A DNA stretch of 20,687 nucleotides from Sphingobium sp. (GTDB lineage: Bacteria; Pseudomonadota; Alphaproteobacteria; Sphingomonadales; Sphingomonadaceae). The notes beneath the pieces were generated by a model. The model worked only from the letters and a program-made list of their open reading frames with translations. It was not told where the DNA came from and ran no database searches. Positions within the stretch are counted from its first letter, which is position 1. The number at the start of each line of letters is the position of its first letter. The translations under genes were made by a program, and so were the position numbers. The DNA lies in the NCBI GenBank assembly GCA_030148625.1, contig JASBTC010000167.1, positions 1 to 20,687 on the forward strand, written 5' to 3'. Below are positions 1 to 7,671 of the stretch, one piece after another.

Positions 1-65
1 GCGGGAATCCAGCTATTCCGTGAAGCATCAGAAAGAAGAAGCTGGATTCCCGCGTGCGCGGGAAT
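1..65. repeat. REP-like interspersed hairpin repeat
   Basis: This 85-base stretch downstream of the oxidoreductase gene holds no gene. Bases 1-14 (GCGGGAATCCAGCT) are the exact reverse complement of bases 40-53. Bases 46-53 (ATTCCCGC) pair with 58-65 (GCGGGAAT) around a 4-base loop, so two alternative perfect stems share the middle arm. The pattern of GGATTCCCGC followed by GCGGGAATGAC resembles small intergenic repeats common in GC-rich proteobacteria. The left arm starts at base 1, so the element may extend beyond the window. It could also help end transcription of the minus-strand gene that stops at 86. Confidence 0.7.
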
Positions 66-85
66 GACAGGGAGGTGATGGAATC

Positions 86-1462
86 CTATTCCGCCGGCTT
101 CAAATCCCCCAGCACTGTCGGGATCAGCTCCGATACCGTCGGGTGGATCGGCACCGCCCATTGCAGCACGCCGTAATCGACATCGGCGTTCATCATGTCG
201 AGAATGCCGTGGATCGCCTCATCGCCGTTCGTGCCGAGGATCGCGGCGCCCAGGATCCGCTTCGTGTCGGCGTCCGCGACGATCTTCATAAAGCCCCGGG
301 TCTCGTCCTTCTCGATCGCCCGGCCGACGCGCGTCATCGGCCGTTTCGAGACGAGCAGTTTTCTGCCGCTCTTGCGCGCCTCGGTTTCGCTCATGCCGAC
401 GCGCCCGAGCGGCGGATCGGTGTAGAGCGCATAGCCGAGGATGCGATCGCTCAGCTTGCGGTCCGCACCGTCGAGCAGATTGGCGGCAATGATCTCATAG
501 TCATTATAGGCAGTGTGGGTGAACGCGCCGCGGCCATTGCAGTCGCCCATCGCCCAGATGCCGGGGACATTGGTCTCCAGTGCGTCGTTGACGGTGATAT
601 AGCCGCGCGCATCGACCGAAACGCCCGCGGCGTCGAGCCCGAGATCGTCGGTATTGGGGCGCCGGCCGACCGCGAGCAGCGCATGCGATCCGGTTTCGGT
701 CGGGCTGCCCGAGTTGCAGTCGACACCGACCTCGATCCCTTGCGGATGGGGGGCGAAGCTGATGCATTCGGCGCCGGTGCGGACCGTGATCCCCTCTGCC
801 TCCATGATCTCCCGGATCGCTTCGGACACGTCCTCATCCTCGCGCGAGACGAGGCGCGGGCCCTTTTCGACGACGGTGACCCTGGCGCCGAAGCGGCGGT
901 ACATCTGCGCGAATTCGAGCCCGATATAGCTGCCGCCGACGACGACCAGATGTTCGGGCAATGTATCGAGCTGCAGGATCGAGACATTGGTCAGATAGTC
1001 GACGTCGTCGACGCCGGGAAAGTCGGGGACATTGGCGCGGCCGCCGACATTGAGGAAGATACGCGGCGCTGAGATCCTCTCGCCGTCGACCTCCAGCGTA
1101 TCGGGGGCCGTGAAGCGCGCATGGCCCATGATGAGTGTCAGCCGCTCCATGCCGCGCAGCCATGTCTCGTTGTTGGTCCGCGCATTGGTCGAGACCGCAT
1201 CGGCACGGGCCCTGACCTTCTTCATGTCCACCGAGATCGAGCCGGTCTCGACGCCGAAATCGGCACCGCGCCGGGCGAGATGCGCGGCATAGGCGCTGGC
1301 GACCAAAGTCTTGGTGGGCATGCAGCCGGTGTTGACGCAGGTGCCGCCGATGAGCTTGCGCTCGATCAGTGCGACGGTCATGCCGGCCGCGGTCAGCCGA
1401 CCCGCCAACGACGGGCCGGCCTGGCCCGCGCCGACGATGATCGCATCGAATGTCCGGGTCAT
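86..1462 (-). CDS. FAD-containing pyridine nucleotide-disulfide oxidoreductase (class I)
   Basis: This 458-residue protein belongs to the dihydrolipoamide dehydrogenase/mercuric reductase family of flavoprotein disulfide reductases. An N-terminal FAD-binding GAGQAG motif lies at about residues 11-16. The redox-active disulfide CVNTGC (Cys42 and Cys47) follows in the usual GGTCVNTGCMPTKT context. A second nucleotide-binding glycine motif (VVGGSYIGLEFA) lies near residue 175, the GDCNGRGAFTH FAD motif near 310, and the C-terminal dimerisation domain carries the HPTVSE catalytic His-Glu signature. It lacks the N-terminal metal-binding domain and the C-terminal cysteine pair of true mercuric reductases, and it is not next to 2-oxoacid dehydrogenase genes, so the physiological disulfide substrate is unknown. 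The gene overlaps the upstream DUF4126 gene by four bases (ATGA), implying translational coupling. Confidence 0.9.
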   Translation of the reverse strand: MTRTFDAIIVGAGQAGPSLAGRLTAAGMTVALIERKLIGGTCVNTGCMPTKTLVASAYAAHLARRGADFGVETGSISVDMKKVRARADAVSTNARTNNETWLRGMERLTLIMGHARFTAPDTLEVDGERISAPRIFLNVGGRANVPDFPGVDDVDYLTNVSILQLDTLPEHLVVVGGSYIGLEFAQMYRRFGARVTVVEKGPRLVSREDEDVSEAIREIMEAEGITVRTGAECISFAPHPQGIEVGVDCNSGSPTETGSHALLAVGRRPNTDDLGLDAAGVSVDARGYITVNDALETNVPGIWAMGDCNGRGAFTHTAYNDYEIIAANLLDGADRKLSDRILGYALYTDPPLGRVGMSETEARKSGRKLLVSKRPMTRVGRAIEKDETRGFMKIVADADTKRILGAAILGTNGDEAIHGILDMMNADVDYGVLQWAVPIHPTVSELIPTVLGDLKPAE

Positions 1463-1926
1463 GCCGAGGCGGCGGCGCAGACGATGAGCCAGGCGCCGCC
1501 GATCGCGACCACATCCTCGATGAGCGCGGCGGGCCGGTCGGAGCCGAACAGTCCGGCAAGCTTGGCGCGCACCGCGGCGCCGCCATAGGTGCCGATCACC
1601 GCGCCGATCGCGCCGATCGCGGCGCCCGACAGAAGCGCCCCGCCTGTCGAGCCGATGGCCGCGCCGGTGACGGCGCCCATCAGGATGCGCGTGCCGAACT
1701 GCACCGGCACCTTGCGGCTGGGGGTGGAGGGAAGCTGGTCGGTCACCAGTTCGCCGAGCGCGAGCAGTGTGAGGATCCAGGGGGTGAAACGATAGCCGAG
1801 AAAGGCGAGCCAGGTGCCGTCGAGATTGAGCCAGCCACAGGCGGCGGCCCAGCTTATCGCGGCGGGCGCGGTCATCGCGCGCAGTCCGGCGATCACGCCG
1901 ATCAGAAGAGCAAGAAGCAGGATCAT
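1459..1926 (-). CDS. DUF4126 family membrane protein
   Basis: This 155-residue hydrophobic protein begins with a membrane segment that runs into the RAMTAPAAISWAA sequence typical of DUF4126 proteins. It has about four hydrophobic segments and a Gly/Ala-rich middle (roughly residues 80-115) resembling glycine-zipper membrane helices. The loop LVTDQLPSTPSRKVP is also characteristic of the family. No biochemical function is established. A GGAG motif seven bases before the ATG supports the start. It is the first gene of a pair with the downstream disulfide oxidoreductase, overlapping it by four bases, so the two may act together at the membrane; that is inference only. Confidence 0.82.
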   Translation of the reverse strand: MILLLALLIGVIAGLRAMTAPAAISWAAACGWLNLDGTWLAFLGYRFTPWILTLLALGELVTDQLPSTPSRKVPVQFGTRILMGAVTGAAIGSTGGALLSGAAIGAIGAVIGTYGGAAVRAKLAGLFGSDRPAALIEDVVAIGGAWLIVCAAASA

Positions 1927-2013
1927 CGGTCGACTCCGTCAGAGGGAGGCAGCGGCCGCATGCTACAGCGATCCGCCGCCTTTCCTAGATGTCATTTCAG
2001 TGCGGCAACGATA

Positions 2014-2790
2014 TCAGCGGTAACGCTTTGCCGCATGGGCCAGCGACAGGCCGGGGCGCAGCGCGGTGCGGGTGGCGACGAAGCCGGTCCAGTCGGCGAT
2101 GTCGGGCAAAGCGGGGATGGTGACGGCTTCCCCGATATCGAGCCCGGCCAGCGCCGCATCGACCATTTGGTCGACCTCCATGATCATTTCGGGCGGGATA
2201 TTGTCGAGGCTCTCCTTCTCCCAGATCGCGGTGCGGGTGATGCCGGGCAGCACGGCCTGGACGCGGACGCCCTTGGGGCCGAGCTCGGCGGCGATCGCTT
2301 CGCTGAACGCGAGCACGAAGGCCTTGGTCGCCGGATAGACCGATGTGAAGGCCTCGGGCATCAGCGCGGTGACCGAGGTGATGTTGACGATCGTGCCGTT
2401 GCCCTGGGCGGCGAAACGCGGCGCGATCGCGGCGGTCAGCCGGGTGACGGCGGTGACGTTGAGATTGATCATCATCGTCAACAGCGCCGGGTCGGCGGTC
2501 GCGATCGGGCCTTCGCCGGCGATGCCCGCATTGTTGACGAGCATCGCGATCCTCGTGTCGTCGCGCAGGCGCTGTTCGACGATCGCGAGGCCGGCCGCGT
2601 CGGACAGGTCGGCGGGCAGGATCTCGACCGCGACCCCGGTTTCCGCGCGCAGCCGCTGCGCGAGCGCTTCGAGCTTGTCGGCGCTGCGCGCGACGAGGAT
2701 CAGGTCATGGCCGCGTTTGGCGAGGCGATCGGCATAGGTGGCGCCGATGCCGGTCGAGGCGCCGGTGACGAGTGCGGTTCCGTTGCTCAT
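2014..2790 (-). CDS. SDR family NAD(P)-dependent oxidoreductase
   Basis: This 258-residue classical short-chain dehydrogenase has the cofactor motif TGASTGIG (residues 10-16), the structural NNAG motif (86-89), a catalytic serine in NITSV (near 139) and the catalytic YPATK (Tyr152, Lys156). The arginine after the second strand (LILVARSADKL) favours NADP(H) over NAD. The length is normal for the family. The substrate cannot be read from the sequence. The start has an AAGGA Shine-Dalgarno eight bases upstream. It lies 55 bases downstream of the alpha/beta hydrolase on the same strand, with a strong stem-loop between them, and both are divergent from a GlxA-type regulator, so the pair may be a small regulated catabolic or detoxification unit. 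Confidence 0.9.
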   Translation of the reverse strand: MSNGTALVTGASTGIGATYADRLAKRGHDLILVARSADKLEALAQRLRAETGVAVEILPADLSDAAGLAIVEQRLRDDTRIAMLVNNAGIAGEGPIATADPALLTMMINLNVTAVTRLTAAIAPRFAAQGNGTIVNITSVTALMPEAFTSVYPATKAFVLAFSEAIAAELGPKGVRVQAVLPGITRTAIWEKESLDNIPPEMIMEVDQMVDAALAGLDIGEAVTIPALPDIADWTGFVATRTALRPGLSLAHAAKRYR

Positions 2791-2810
2791 GTCATATTTC
2801 CTTGAAATGC

Positions 2811-2834
2811 GCGGGCGGGGATGGCCCCGCCCGC
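2811..2834 (-). other. Intercistronic stem-loop between hydrolase and SDR genes
   Basis: GCGGGCGGGG (2811-2820) pairs perfectly with CCCCGCCCGC (2825-2834) around a 4-base loop, giving a 10-bp all-G/C stem. It sits between the stop of the hydrolase gene and the Shine-Dalgarno of the SDR gene. No run of T follows on the minus strand (GCATTTC), so it is more likely a partial terminator or an mRNA-stabilising hairpin that sets different expression for the two genes than a full terminator. Confidence 0.65.
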
Positions 2835-2845
2835 GACGTTGGTGT

Positions 2846-3673
2846 TCAGTTGCGGAAGAAGGTCAGCAGGTCGGCATTGAAGCGGTCCTGCTCGGTCTGG
2901 GGCAGGCCATGGCTGCTGCCTTCGTAGATCTTGAGGATCGAGCCCTGGACCAGCTTCGAGGACATCAGCGCGGAGGCGCCGATCGGTACGATCTGGTCGT
3001 CGTCGCCATGCAGGATCAAAGTGGGGCGATCGATCTTCTTCAGATCCTCGGTGAAGTCGCTCTCGGAAAAGGCGCGGATCGAGTCGAGCTGGCCCTTGAG
3101 CCCGCCCATCATGCCCTGCCGCCAGAATTCCTCACGGATGCCTTCGGAGATCACGGCGCCGTCGCGGTTATAGCCATAAAAGGGGATCGTGAGATCTTTG
3201 AAGAATTGCGAGCGATTGTCATAGGTGCCCTTGCGGATGCCGTCGAAGACGTCGAGCGGCAGGCCGCCCGGATTGGCTTCGGTCTTCAGCATCAGCGGGG
3301 GAACCGCGCCGACCAGCACGACCTTGGCGATGCGGCTGGTGCCGTGGCGGCCGAGATAGCGGGTCACTTCGCCGCCACCCGTCGAATGGCCGACCAGGAT
3401 GACGTTGGTCAGATCGAGCTGGTCGAGCAACTCGCCGAGATCGTCGGCATATTGATCCATGGTGTTGTCGTTCCACACCTGGTCCGACCGGCCATGGCTG
3501 CGGCGGTCATGGGCGATGGTGCGGAAACCCTGATTGGCGAAGAACACCATCTGCCCGTCCCATGCGTCGGCGCTGAGCGGCCAGCCATGCGAGAAGACGA
3601 TGGGCTGGGCGTCCTTGCTGCCCCAGTCCTTGTAGAAGATGCGGGTGCCGTCCTTGGTGGTGATCGTGCTCAT
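2846..3673 (-). CDS. Alpha/beta hydrolase, cofactor-free haloperoxidase type
   Basis: This 275-residue alpha/beta-hydrolase resembles the cofactor-free (non-haem) chloroperoxidase/perhydrolase group of bacterial esterases. The oxyanion-hole motif HGWPL lies at residues 29-33, the nucleophile elbow GHSTGGG at 95-101 with Ser97, the acid residue in [10 protein letters not shown] (probably Asp226), and the catalytic histidine in SSHGLP (His255). This completes a Ser-Asp-His triad. Family members hydrolyse esters or lactones and can make peracids; the natural substrate here is unknown. No signal peptide is seen, so it is cytoplasmic. AAGGA seven bases before the ATG supports the start. It is the first gene after a divergent promoter region shared with the GlxA-type regulator, which is its likely controller. 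Confidence 0.9.
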   Translation of the reverse strand: MSTITTKDGTRIFYKDWGSKDAQPIVFSHGWPLSADAWDGQMVFFANQGFRTIAHDRRSHGRSDQVWNDNTMDQYADDLGELLDQLDLTNVILVGHSTGGGEVTRYLGRHGTSRIAKVVLVGAVPPLMLKTEANPGGLPLDVFDGIRKGTYDNRSQFFKDLTIPFYGYNRDGAVISEGIREEFWRQGMMGGLKGQLDSIRAFSESDFTEDLKKIDRPTLILHGDDDQIVPIGASALMSSKLVQGSILKIYEGSSHGLPQTEQDRFNADLLTFFRN

Positions 3674-3814
3674 CGTTCGATCCTTTCGAAATACCGGGTT
3701 CTGAAGACTGTCGGTGCGTTTCCGCTGCCGATGGACAGGAGATAGGCCGCTTCCGGAACGATCGGGATTGGCGTATCCGACATAAGACAGGTCAAAACTG
3801 ACAAAGGTGTGACG
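3674..3814. promoter_or_regulatory. Divergent control region, hydrolase/SDR versus GlxA-type regulator
   Basis: This 141-base non-coding region separates oppositely oriented genes and must hold both promoters. The part nearest the regulator (about 3778-3806) is less GC-rich and contains the repeated pieces GACA, GACAGGTCA and CTGACA, possible half-sites for a regulator. I could not assign convincing -35/-10 pairs. Confidence 0.4.
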
Positions 3815-4798
3815 ATGACGCAGACTGTGGCGAACCCGTCAAAGGCGGAAGTCGGATTGCTGCTCTATCCGGGCTGCCAGATGGCGATGATCCACGGCAT
3901 GACCGATCTGCTCGCGATCGCGGGCAATTTCTCCGAGAAGCATGGCGGCCAAAGGCTGCGAGTCAGCCATTGGCAGCGCGGCGACGATGGCTGTTTTACC
4001 CGTTGCTACGACACCGATCCGAGCAGCGGCGGCGAGCCGGAGGTGCTGATCGTGCCCGGACGGCTATCGGGCCCGGTCACGCCCGAAGAGGCGGCACCCT
4101 ATGCCCGCTGGCTGCTCAATCGCCATGCCCAGGGCGCGACGCTCGTCGCCAATTGCGGCGGCGCATTCCTGCTGGCGTCGACCGGGCTGCTCGCCGGACG
4201 GCGCGTCACCACGCATTGGGCGTTCGCCGACGCCTTTCGCGCGCGCTTTCCCGATGTGACGGTCGATCCCGACAAGATGGTGATCGAGGATGGCGACATC
4301 ATCACCGCGGGCGGGCTGATGGCGTGGACCGATCTCGGCATGCGGCTGGTCGATCGGCTGCTCGGGCCGACGGTGATGATGGAAACCGGCAAGTTCCTGC
4401 TGATCGACCCGGCCGGGCGCGAACAGCGGCATTACAGCAATTTCGCGCCGACGCTCACCCATGGCGACGAAGTGATCCTGAAGGTCCAGCATTGGCTGCA
4501 GGCCAAGGGCGCGCGCGACGTCGGCGTCCGTGAGATGGCGGCGGAAGCGCATCTGGAGGAACGGACCTTCCTGCGGCGCTTCCGTGCGGCGACGGGGCTG
4601 AAGCCCACCGAATATGCGCAGAAGCTGCGCGTCGGGAAAGCGCGCGAATTGCTCGAATTCACCAATCGCCCGGTCGACCAGATCGCCTGGTCGGTCGGTT
4701 ACGAGGATGCCGGTGCGTTCCGCAAGGTGTTCAACAAGGTGACCGGGTTGCCGCCGGGCGATTATCGGCGACGTTTCGGGATATCGGTGCAGGCGTAG
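3815..4798 (+). CDS. GlxA-type transcriptional regulator (DJ-1/PfpI plus AraC HTH)
   Basis: This 327-residue regulator has an N-terminal DJ-1/PfpI-like domain (about residues 11-175) and a C-terminal AraC-type DNA-binding domain with two helix-turn-helix motifs (about 225-322, ending in [25 protein letters not shown]). The first domain keeps the nucleophile-elbow cysteine (NCGGAF, Cys114) and the following THWAF motif, as in regulators such as GlxA; in this family the domain usually senses a ligand and is not known to be an enzyme. The ATG at 3815 is preferred over a GTG six bases upstream because AAAGG lies seven bases before it, whereas the GTG almost touches that motif. It is divergent from the hydrolase and SDR genes, its most likely targets. 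Cys60 and Cys64 also lie in the sensing domain. Confidence 0.9.
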   Translation: MTQTVANPSKAEVGLLLYPGCQMAMIHGMTDLLAIAGNFSEKHGGQRLRVSHWQRGDDGCFTRCYDTDPSSGGEPEVLIVPGRLSGPVTPEEAAPYARWLLNRHAQGATLVANCGGAFLLASTGLLAGRRVTTHWAFADAFRARFPDVTVDPDKMVIEDGDIITAGGLMAWTDLGMRLVDRLLGPTVMMETGKFLLIDPAGREQRHYSNFAPTLTHGDEVILKVQHWLQAKGARDVGVREMAAEAHLEERTFLRRFRAATGLKPTEYAQKLRVGKARELLEFTNRPVDQIAWSVGYEDAGAFRKVFNKVTGLPPGDYRRRFGISVQA

Positions 4799-4805
4799 CT
4801 TTCCA

Positions 4806-4839
4806 CCGTTCGGGCTTCGACAAGCTCAGTCCAAGCGGG
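4806..4839. repeat. Interspersed palindromic repeat (CTTCGACAAGCTCAG type)
   Basis: The segment CCGTTCGGGCTTCGACAAGC followed by TCAGTCC matches the core of a short palindromic repeat that I know to be widespread between genes of sphingomonads and relatives. The right arm (CTCAGTCCAAGCGG) is degenerate relative to the left. GGGCT can pair with AGTCC, and GCTT with AAGC. It lies between convergent genes and overlaps the 3' end of nhaA: the TGA stop is read from bases 4826-4828 within the repeat. Confidence 0.65.
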
Positions 4840-6121
4840 TGGGGAGGGCGCGCTTTGCTTCATCCTCGGTCCGCGCATCGCCGTCCGCATCGATCTCGCG
4901 CGACATCTCCGCTTCCTCGGCCTCATATGCGGCATGCGCCGGTGCCAGCCGGAGCACGGCGTAGCCCGCGATCGCCGACAGCAGCGAACCGAGCAGCACG
5001 CCGATCTTGGCTTCCTCGATCAGCAGCGGATCGCCGGGAAAGGCGAGGGCACCGATGAACAGGCTCATGGTGAAGCCGATGCCGCACATCAGCGAGACAC
5101 CGTAGATCTGGAGCCAGGTCGCGCCACGCAGCTTGCCGGCGATGCCCAGCTTCACCGACAGCCAGATGCTGCCGAAAATGCCGATCTGCTTGCCCAGGAA
5201 CAGTCCGGCGGCGATGCCGAGCGGCAGCGGCGCCAGAAGCTGGGCGAACCCCATGCCCGCTAGCGACACGCCGGCATTGGCGAAACCGAACAGCGGCACG
5301 ATCGCATAGGCGACGCTCGGGTGCAGCGCATGTTCGAGCCGATGGAGCGGGGAATCCGCGGCATCGGGCGCCCCCGGCGTGCGCTTGATCGGAATGACGA
5401 AGGCGGCAAGGACGCCGGCGATGGTCGCATGGACGCCCGACAGCAGCACTGCGTACCACAGCAAGGCCGCGCCGATCATATAGGGGGTGAGCGCGGTCAC
5501 CCCGCGCCGGTTGAGCAGCATCATGCCCGCCAGGATGGCAGCGGCGACGCCGAGCGCGATCAGGTTGATGCTGGCGGTATAGGCGATCGCGATGATCGCC
5601 ACCGCGCCCATATCGTCGACGATCGCGACGGTGGTCAGGAACAGTTTGAGCGATGTCGGCGCGCGGCTGCCGAGCAAGGCAAGCACGCCGATGGCAAAGG
5701 CGATGTCGGTCGCGGCGGGGATCGCCCACCCCGCCGCGAGATCGGGTGTTCCACCGGCGGCCGTCAGATAGATCGCCGCGGGCACCACCATGCCGGCGGC
5801 CGCGGCAAGCACCGGCAGCCGGCGCTGTTGCCACGTCGCCAGCCGTCCGTCGACGAACTCGCGCTTGATCTCCAGCCCGACCAGCAGGAAGAAGACCGCC
5901 ATCAGCCCGTCGTTGATCCACAGATGCGCGGTCATCGGTCCGAGCTTTTCGCTCAGCACCGGTCCGATCGGGGCATGAAGCAGATGGTGATAGGCTTCAC
6001 CGAGCGGCCCGTTGGCCACGATCAGCGCCAGCGCCGCCGCCGCCATGAGGATGATTCCGCCCGCAGCCTCGCTGTGCAGGAAATCGCGCAATGCGGAAAC
6101 GGGGCCGGTGCGTTGGGTCAT
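4826..6121 (-). CDS. nhaA: Na+/H+ antiporter NhaA
   Basis: NhaA exchanges cytoplasmic Na+ (or Li+) for external protons across the inner membrane, supporting pH and sodium homeostasis. The 431-residue protein has about twelve hydrophobic segments. It carries the family signatures: Asp139 in AATDIAFAIGVL, the ion-binding pair Asp169-Asp170 in AIVDDMGAVAIIAI, and a lysine in FLGKQIGIF (Lys311) equivalent to the E. coli Lys300 region. I place the start at the ATG at 6121, with AGGA nine bases upstream; a longer frame begins at a TTG 36 bases earlier with an untypical N-terminus. The hydrophilic acidic C-terminal tail (about residues 395-431) is longer than in E. coli NhaA. The last codons lie inside an interspersed repeat. 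The gene is divergent from the L,D-transpeptidase gene. Confidence 0.95.
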   Translation of the reverse strand: MTQRTGPVSALRDFLHSEAAGGIILMAAAALALIVANGPLGEAYHHLLHAPIGPVLSEKLGPMTAHLWINDGLMAVFFLLVGLEIKREFVDGRLATWQQRRLPVLAAAAGMVVPAAIYLTAAGGTPDLAAGWAIPAATDIAFAIGVLALLGSRAPTSLKLFLTTVAIVDDMGAVAIIAIAYTASINLIALGVAAAILAGMMLLNRRGVTALTPYMIGAALLWYAVLLSGVHATIAGVLAAFVIPIKRTPGAPDAADSPLHRLEHALHPSVAYAIVPLFGFANAGVSLAGMGFAQLLAPLPLGIAAGLFLGKQIGIFGSIWLSVKLGIAGKLRGATWLQIYGVSLMCGIGFTMSLFIGALAFPGDPLLIEEAKIGVLLGSLLSAIAGYAVLRLAPAHAAYEAEEAEMSREIDADGDARTEDEAKRALPTRLD

Positions 6122-6224
6122 GCCGCACAGTCCTACCGGGTGAGGCCGGCAACGCAAGGATGGTCGGGGCGGATAAAACCGCGCTCCGGAACGTTGTCAT
6201 GGCGATATCATTCGGGAGTGTCCG

Positions 6225-7274
6225 TTGCGTATTATCCTTTGGCTCGTCGGAGCGCTGTTGCTGATCGGGGCTGTCGTCATCGCCTTGCCTCATATCCTGG
6301 TGCGCGAAGAGCCGGCGCCATCACCGGACGTCGCCGCGCAAATGCCCGCCGCGGACGACCAGCCGCGCCCGATCATGCAGATACAGGTCGCCCTCGATCG
6401 GCTGGGCTTTGGCGGCGGCGTGATCGACGGCAAGGAAGGCCAGTCTTTCACGGCCGCGCTGCGCGGCTTCCAGGAATCGAGGGGGCTGACGAAGAGCGGT
6501 ACGCTCGACACGCCGACGCGCGCCGCGCTGGCCGAGTGGGCCAACATCCCGGCGACGCGGATCGTCACCATCTCCGCCGATTTCGCCAAGGGGCCGTTCA
6601 CGCCGATCATTCCGCGCGATCCCGCCGCGCAGGCGAAGCTGCCGATGATGGGCTATCGCAACCTCGCCGAAAAGCTTGCCGAGCGTTTCCACACCGACCC
6701 GGCGACATTGATCGCGCTCAACGCGCCGGGCACGAAGATCGGCGCCGGACTGGCGATCCGCGTTCCCAATATCGGTGACGCGGCAATCGATCCGGCCAGG
6801 GCGGACAATGCCGACTGGCGGGCCACGCTCGCAACGCTCGGGGTCGGCACCGCTCAGCCCCAGGCGGACCGGGTGGTCGTCGACAAATCGGAATCGGTGC
6901 TCAAGATATTCGACGCCAGGGATCGGCTGATCGCGCAATTCCCGGCAACGATGGGCAGCGAGCATGATCCGCTGCCGCTTGGCGACTGGACGATCAAGGG
7001 ATCATCCTACAATCCGCCATTCCACTATAATCCCGACCTGTTCTGGGACGCGTCGAGCAAACACGGCAAGGAATTGCTGCCGCCCGGCCCCAATGGCCCG
7101 GTTGGCGTGGTGTGGATCGACCTGTCCAAGCCGCATTACGGCATCCACGGCACGCCCGAGCCGCAATCGATCGGCCGCAGCGAGAGTCATGGCTGCATTC
7201 GTCTGACCAATTGGGATGCCGCACGGCTGGCGATGATGGTGAAGCCGGGTATGCGGGCGCGCTTCGTGGCCTGA
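6225..7274 (+). CDS. L,D-transpeptidase with peptidoglycan-binding domain
   Basis: This 349-residue envelope enzyme is predicted to form 3-3 peptidoglycan cross-links or attach proteins to peptidoglycan. An N-terminal hydrophobic segment (residues 3-24) acts as signal anchor. A PG_binding_1-type domain follows (about 50-105, QIQVALDRLGFGGGVIDG...), then a LysM-like stretch (about 143-182) and the YkuD catalytic domain (about 215-349). The catalytic motif HGTPEPQSIGRSESHGCIR is present, with Cys324 as nucleophile and His308 and His322 nearby. The start is TTG, supported by GGGAG six bases upstream and by the signal anchor beginning there; no in-frame ATG gives this N-terminus. It converges on speD with 13 bases between the stop codons. 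Confidence 0.92.
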   Translation: MRIILWLVGALLLIGAVVIALPHILVREEPAPSPDVAAQMPAADDQPRPIMQIQVALDRLGFGGGVIDGKEGQSFTAALRGFQESRGLTKSGTLDTPTRAALAEWANIPATRIVTISADFAKGPFTPIIPRDPAAQAKLPMMGYRNLAEKLAERFHTDPATLIALNAPGTKIGAGLAIRVPNIGDAAIDPARADNADWRATLATLGVGTAQPQADRVVVDKSESVLKIFDARDRLIAQFPATMGSEHDPLPLGDWTIKGSSYNPPFHYNPDLFWDASSKHGKELLPPGPNGPVGVVWIDLSKPHYGIHGTPEPQSIGRSESHGCIRLTNWDAARLAMMVKPGMRARFVA

Positions 7275-7289
7275 AACCGCCTGGCGGTT
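7275..7289. terminator. Short inverted repeat between convergent genes
   Basis: AACCGCC (7275-7281) and GGCGGTT (7283-7289) are perfect inverted arms around one base; as RNA this folds as a 5-bp stem with a CCTGG loop. It follows directly after the L,D-transpeptidase stop and overlaps the speD stop codon. It could terminate both convergent transcripts, but the stem is short and T runs are lacking. Confidence 0.35.
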
Positions 7290-7671
7290 ACGGGGTGACC
7301 GGCGTCATCCCATAGCCGCGACTGATCGTGCGCTGCTCGATCCGTTCGGGCGCGAGCCGCTCGGCAACCGCGGCGAGCGCCGCGTCCAGATCGTGCCGGG
7401 TGCCGCACAGGAAGAAATCGAGCGCGGCATAGCCATGTTCGGGCCAGCTATGGATCGAGATATGCGATTCCGCGAGCAAGGCCACGCCGGTCACGCCCTG
7501 GCCCGGGCCGAAGCCATGGAGCCTGATCTCCAGCAAGGTCGCACCGGCCGCATCGACCGCTGCGCGCAGCGCGGTTTCGATCAATGCCATATCGTCGAGC
7601 CCGGTGCAGCCGTGCAGGTCCGCCAGCAGATGACGGCCATCATAGGCGGGGACGGGCATCGGCTGGGTCAT
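7288..7671 (-). CDS. speD: S-adenosylmethionine decarboxylase proenzyme, class 1b
   Basis: SpeD removes the carboxyl group of S-adenosylmethionine to make decarboxylated SAM, the aminopropyl donor for spermidine-type polyamine synthesis. The 127-residue length fits the short prokaryotic class 1b form. The self-cleavage site is in LLAESHISIHSWPE: Ser69 would become the pyruvoyl cofactor, and His74 and Cys89 (FFLCG) keep the exact spacing of the Thermotoga enzyme residues Ser63, His68 and Cys83. It is the last gene of the SPFH-polyamine unit and overlaps the stop of the FAD enzyme gene by four bases (ATGA), so it is translationally coupled to it. Its natural partner is the membrane-fused spermidine-synthase-like protein two genes upstream. 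Confidence 0.95.
   Translation of the reverse strand: MTQPMPVPAYDGRHLLADLHGCTGLDDMALIETALRAAVDAAGATLLEIRLHGFGPGQGVTGVALLAESHISIHSWPEHGYAALDFFLCGTRHDLDAALAAVAERLAPERIEQRTISRGYGMTPVTP

Noticed and set aside
86..1462. Mercuric reductase (merA) or pyruvate dehydrogenase E3 (lpdA)
   Set aside because: There is no metal-binding N-terminal domain or C-terminal cysteine pair for MerA, and no 2-oxoacid dehydrogenase genes nearby for an E3 role; only the family is supported.
1450..2805. A long plus-strand frame over the DUF4126 and SDR genes
   Set aside because: It crosses two convincing minus-strand genes and their intergenic region, with composition typical of an antisense frame.
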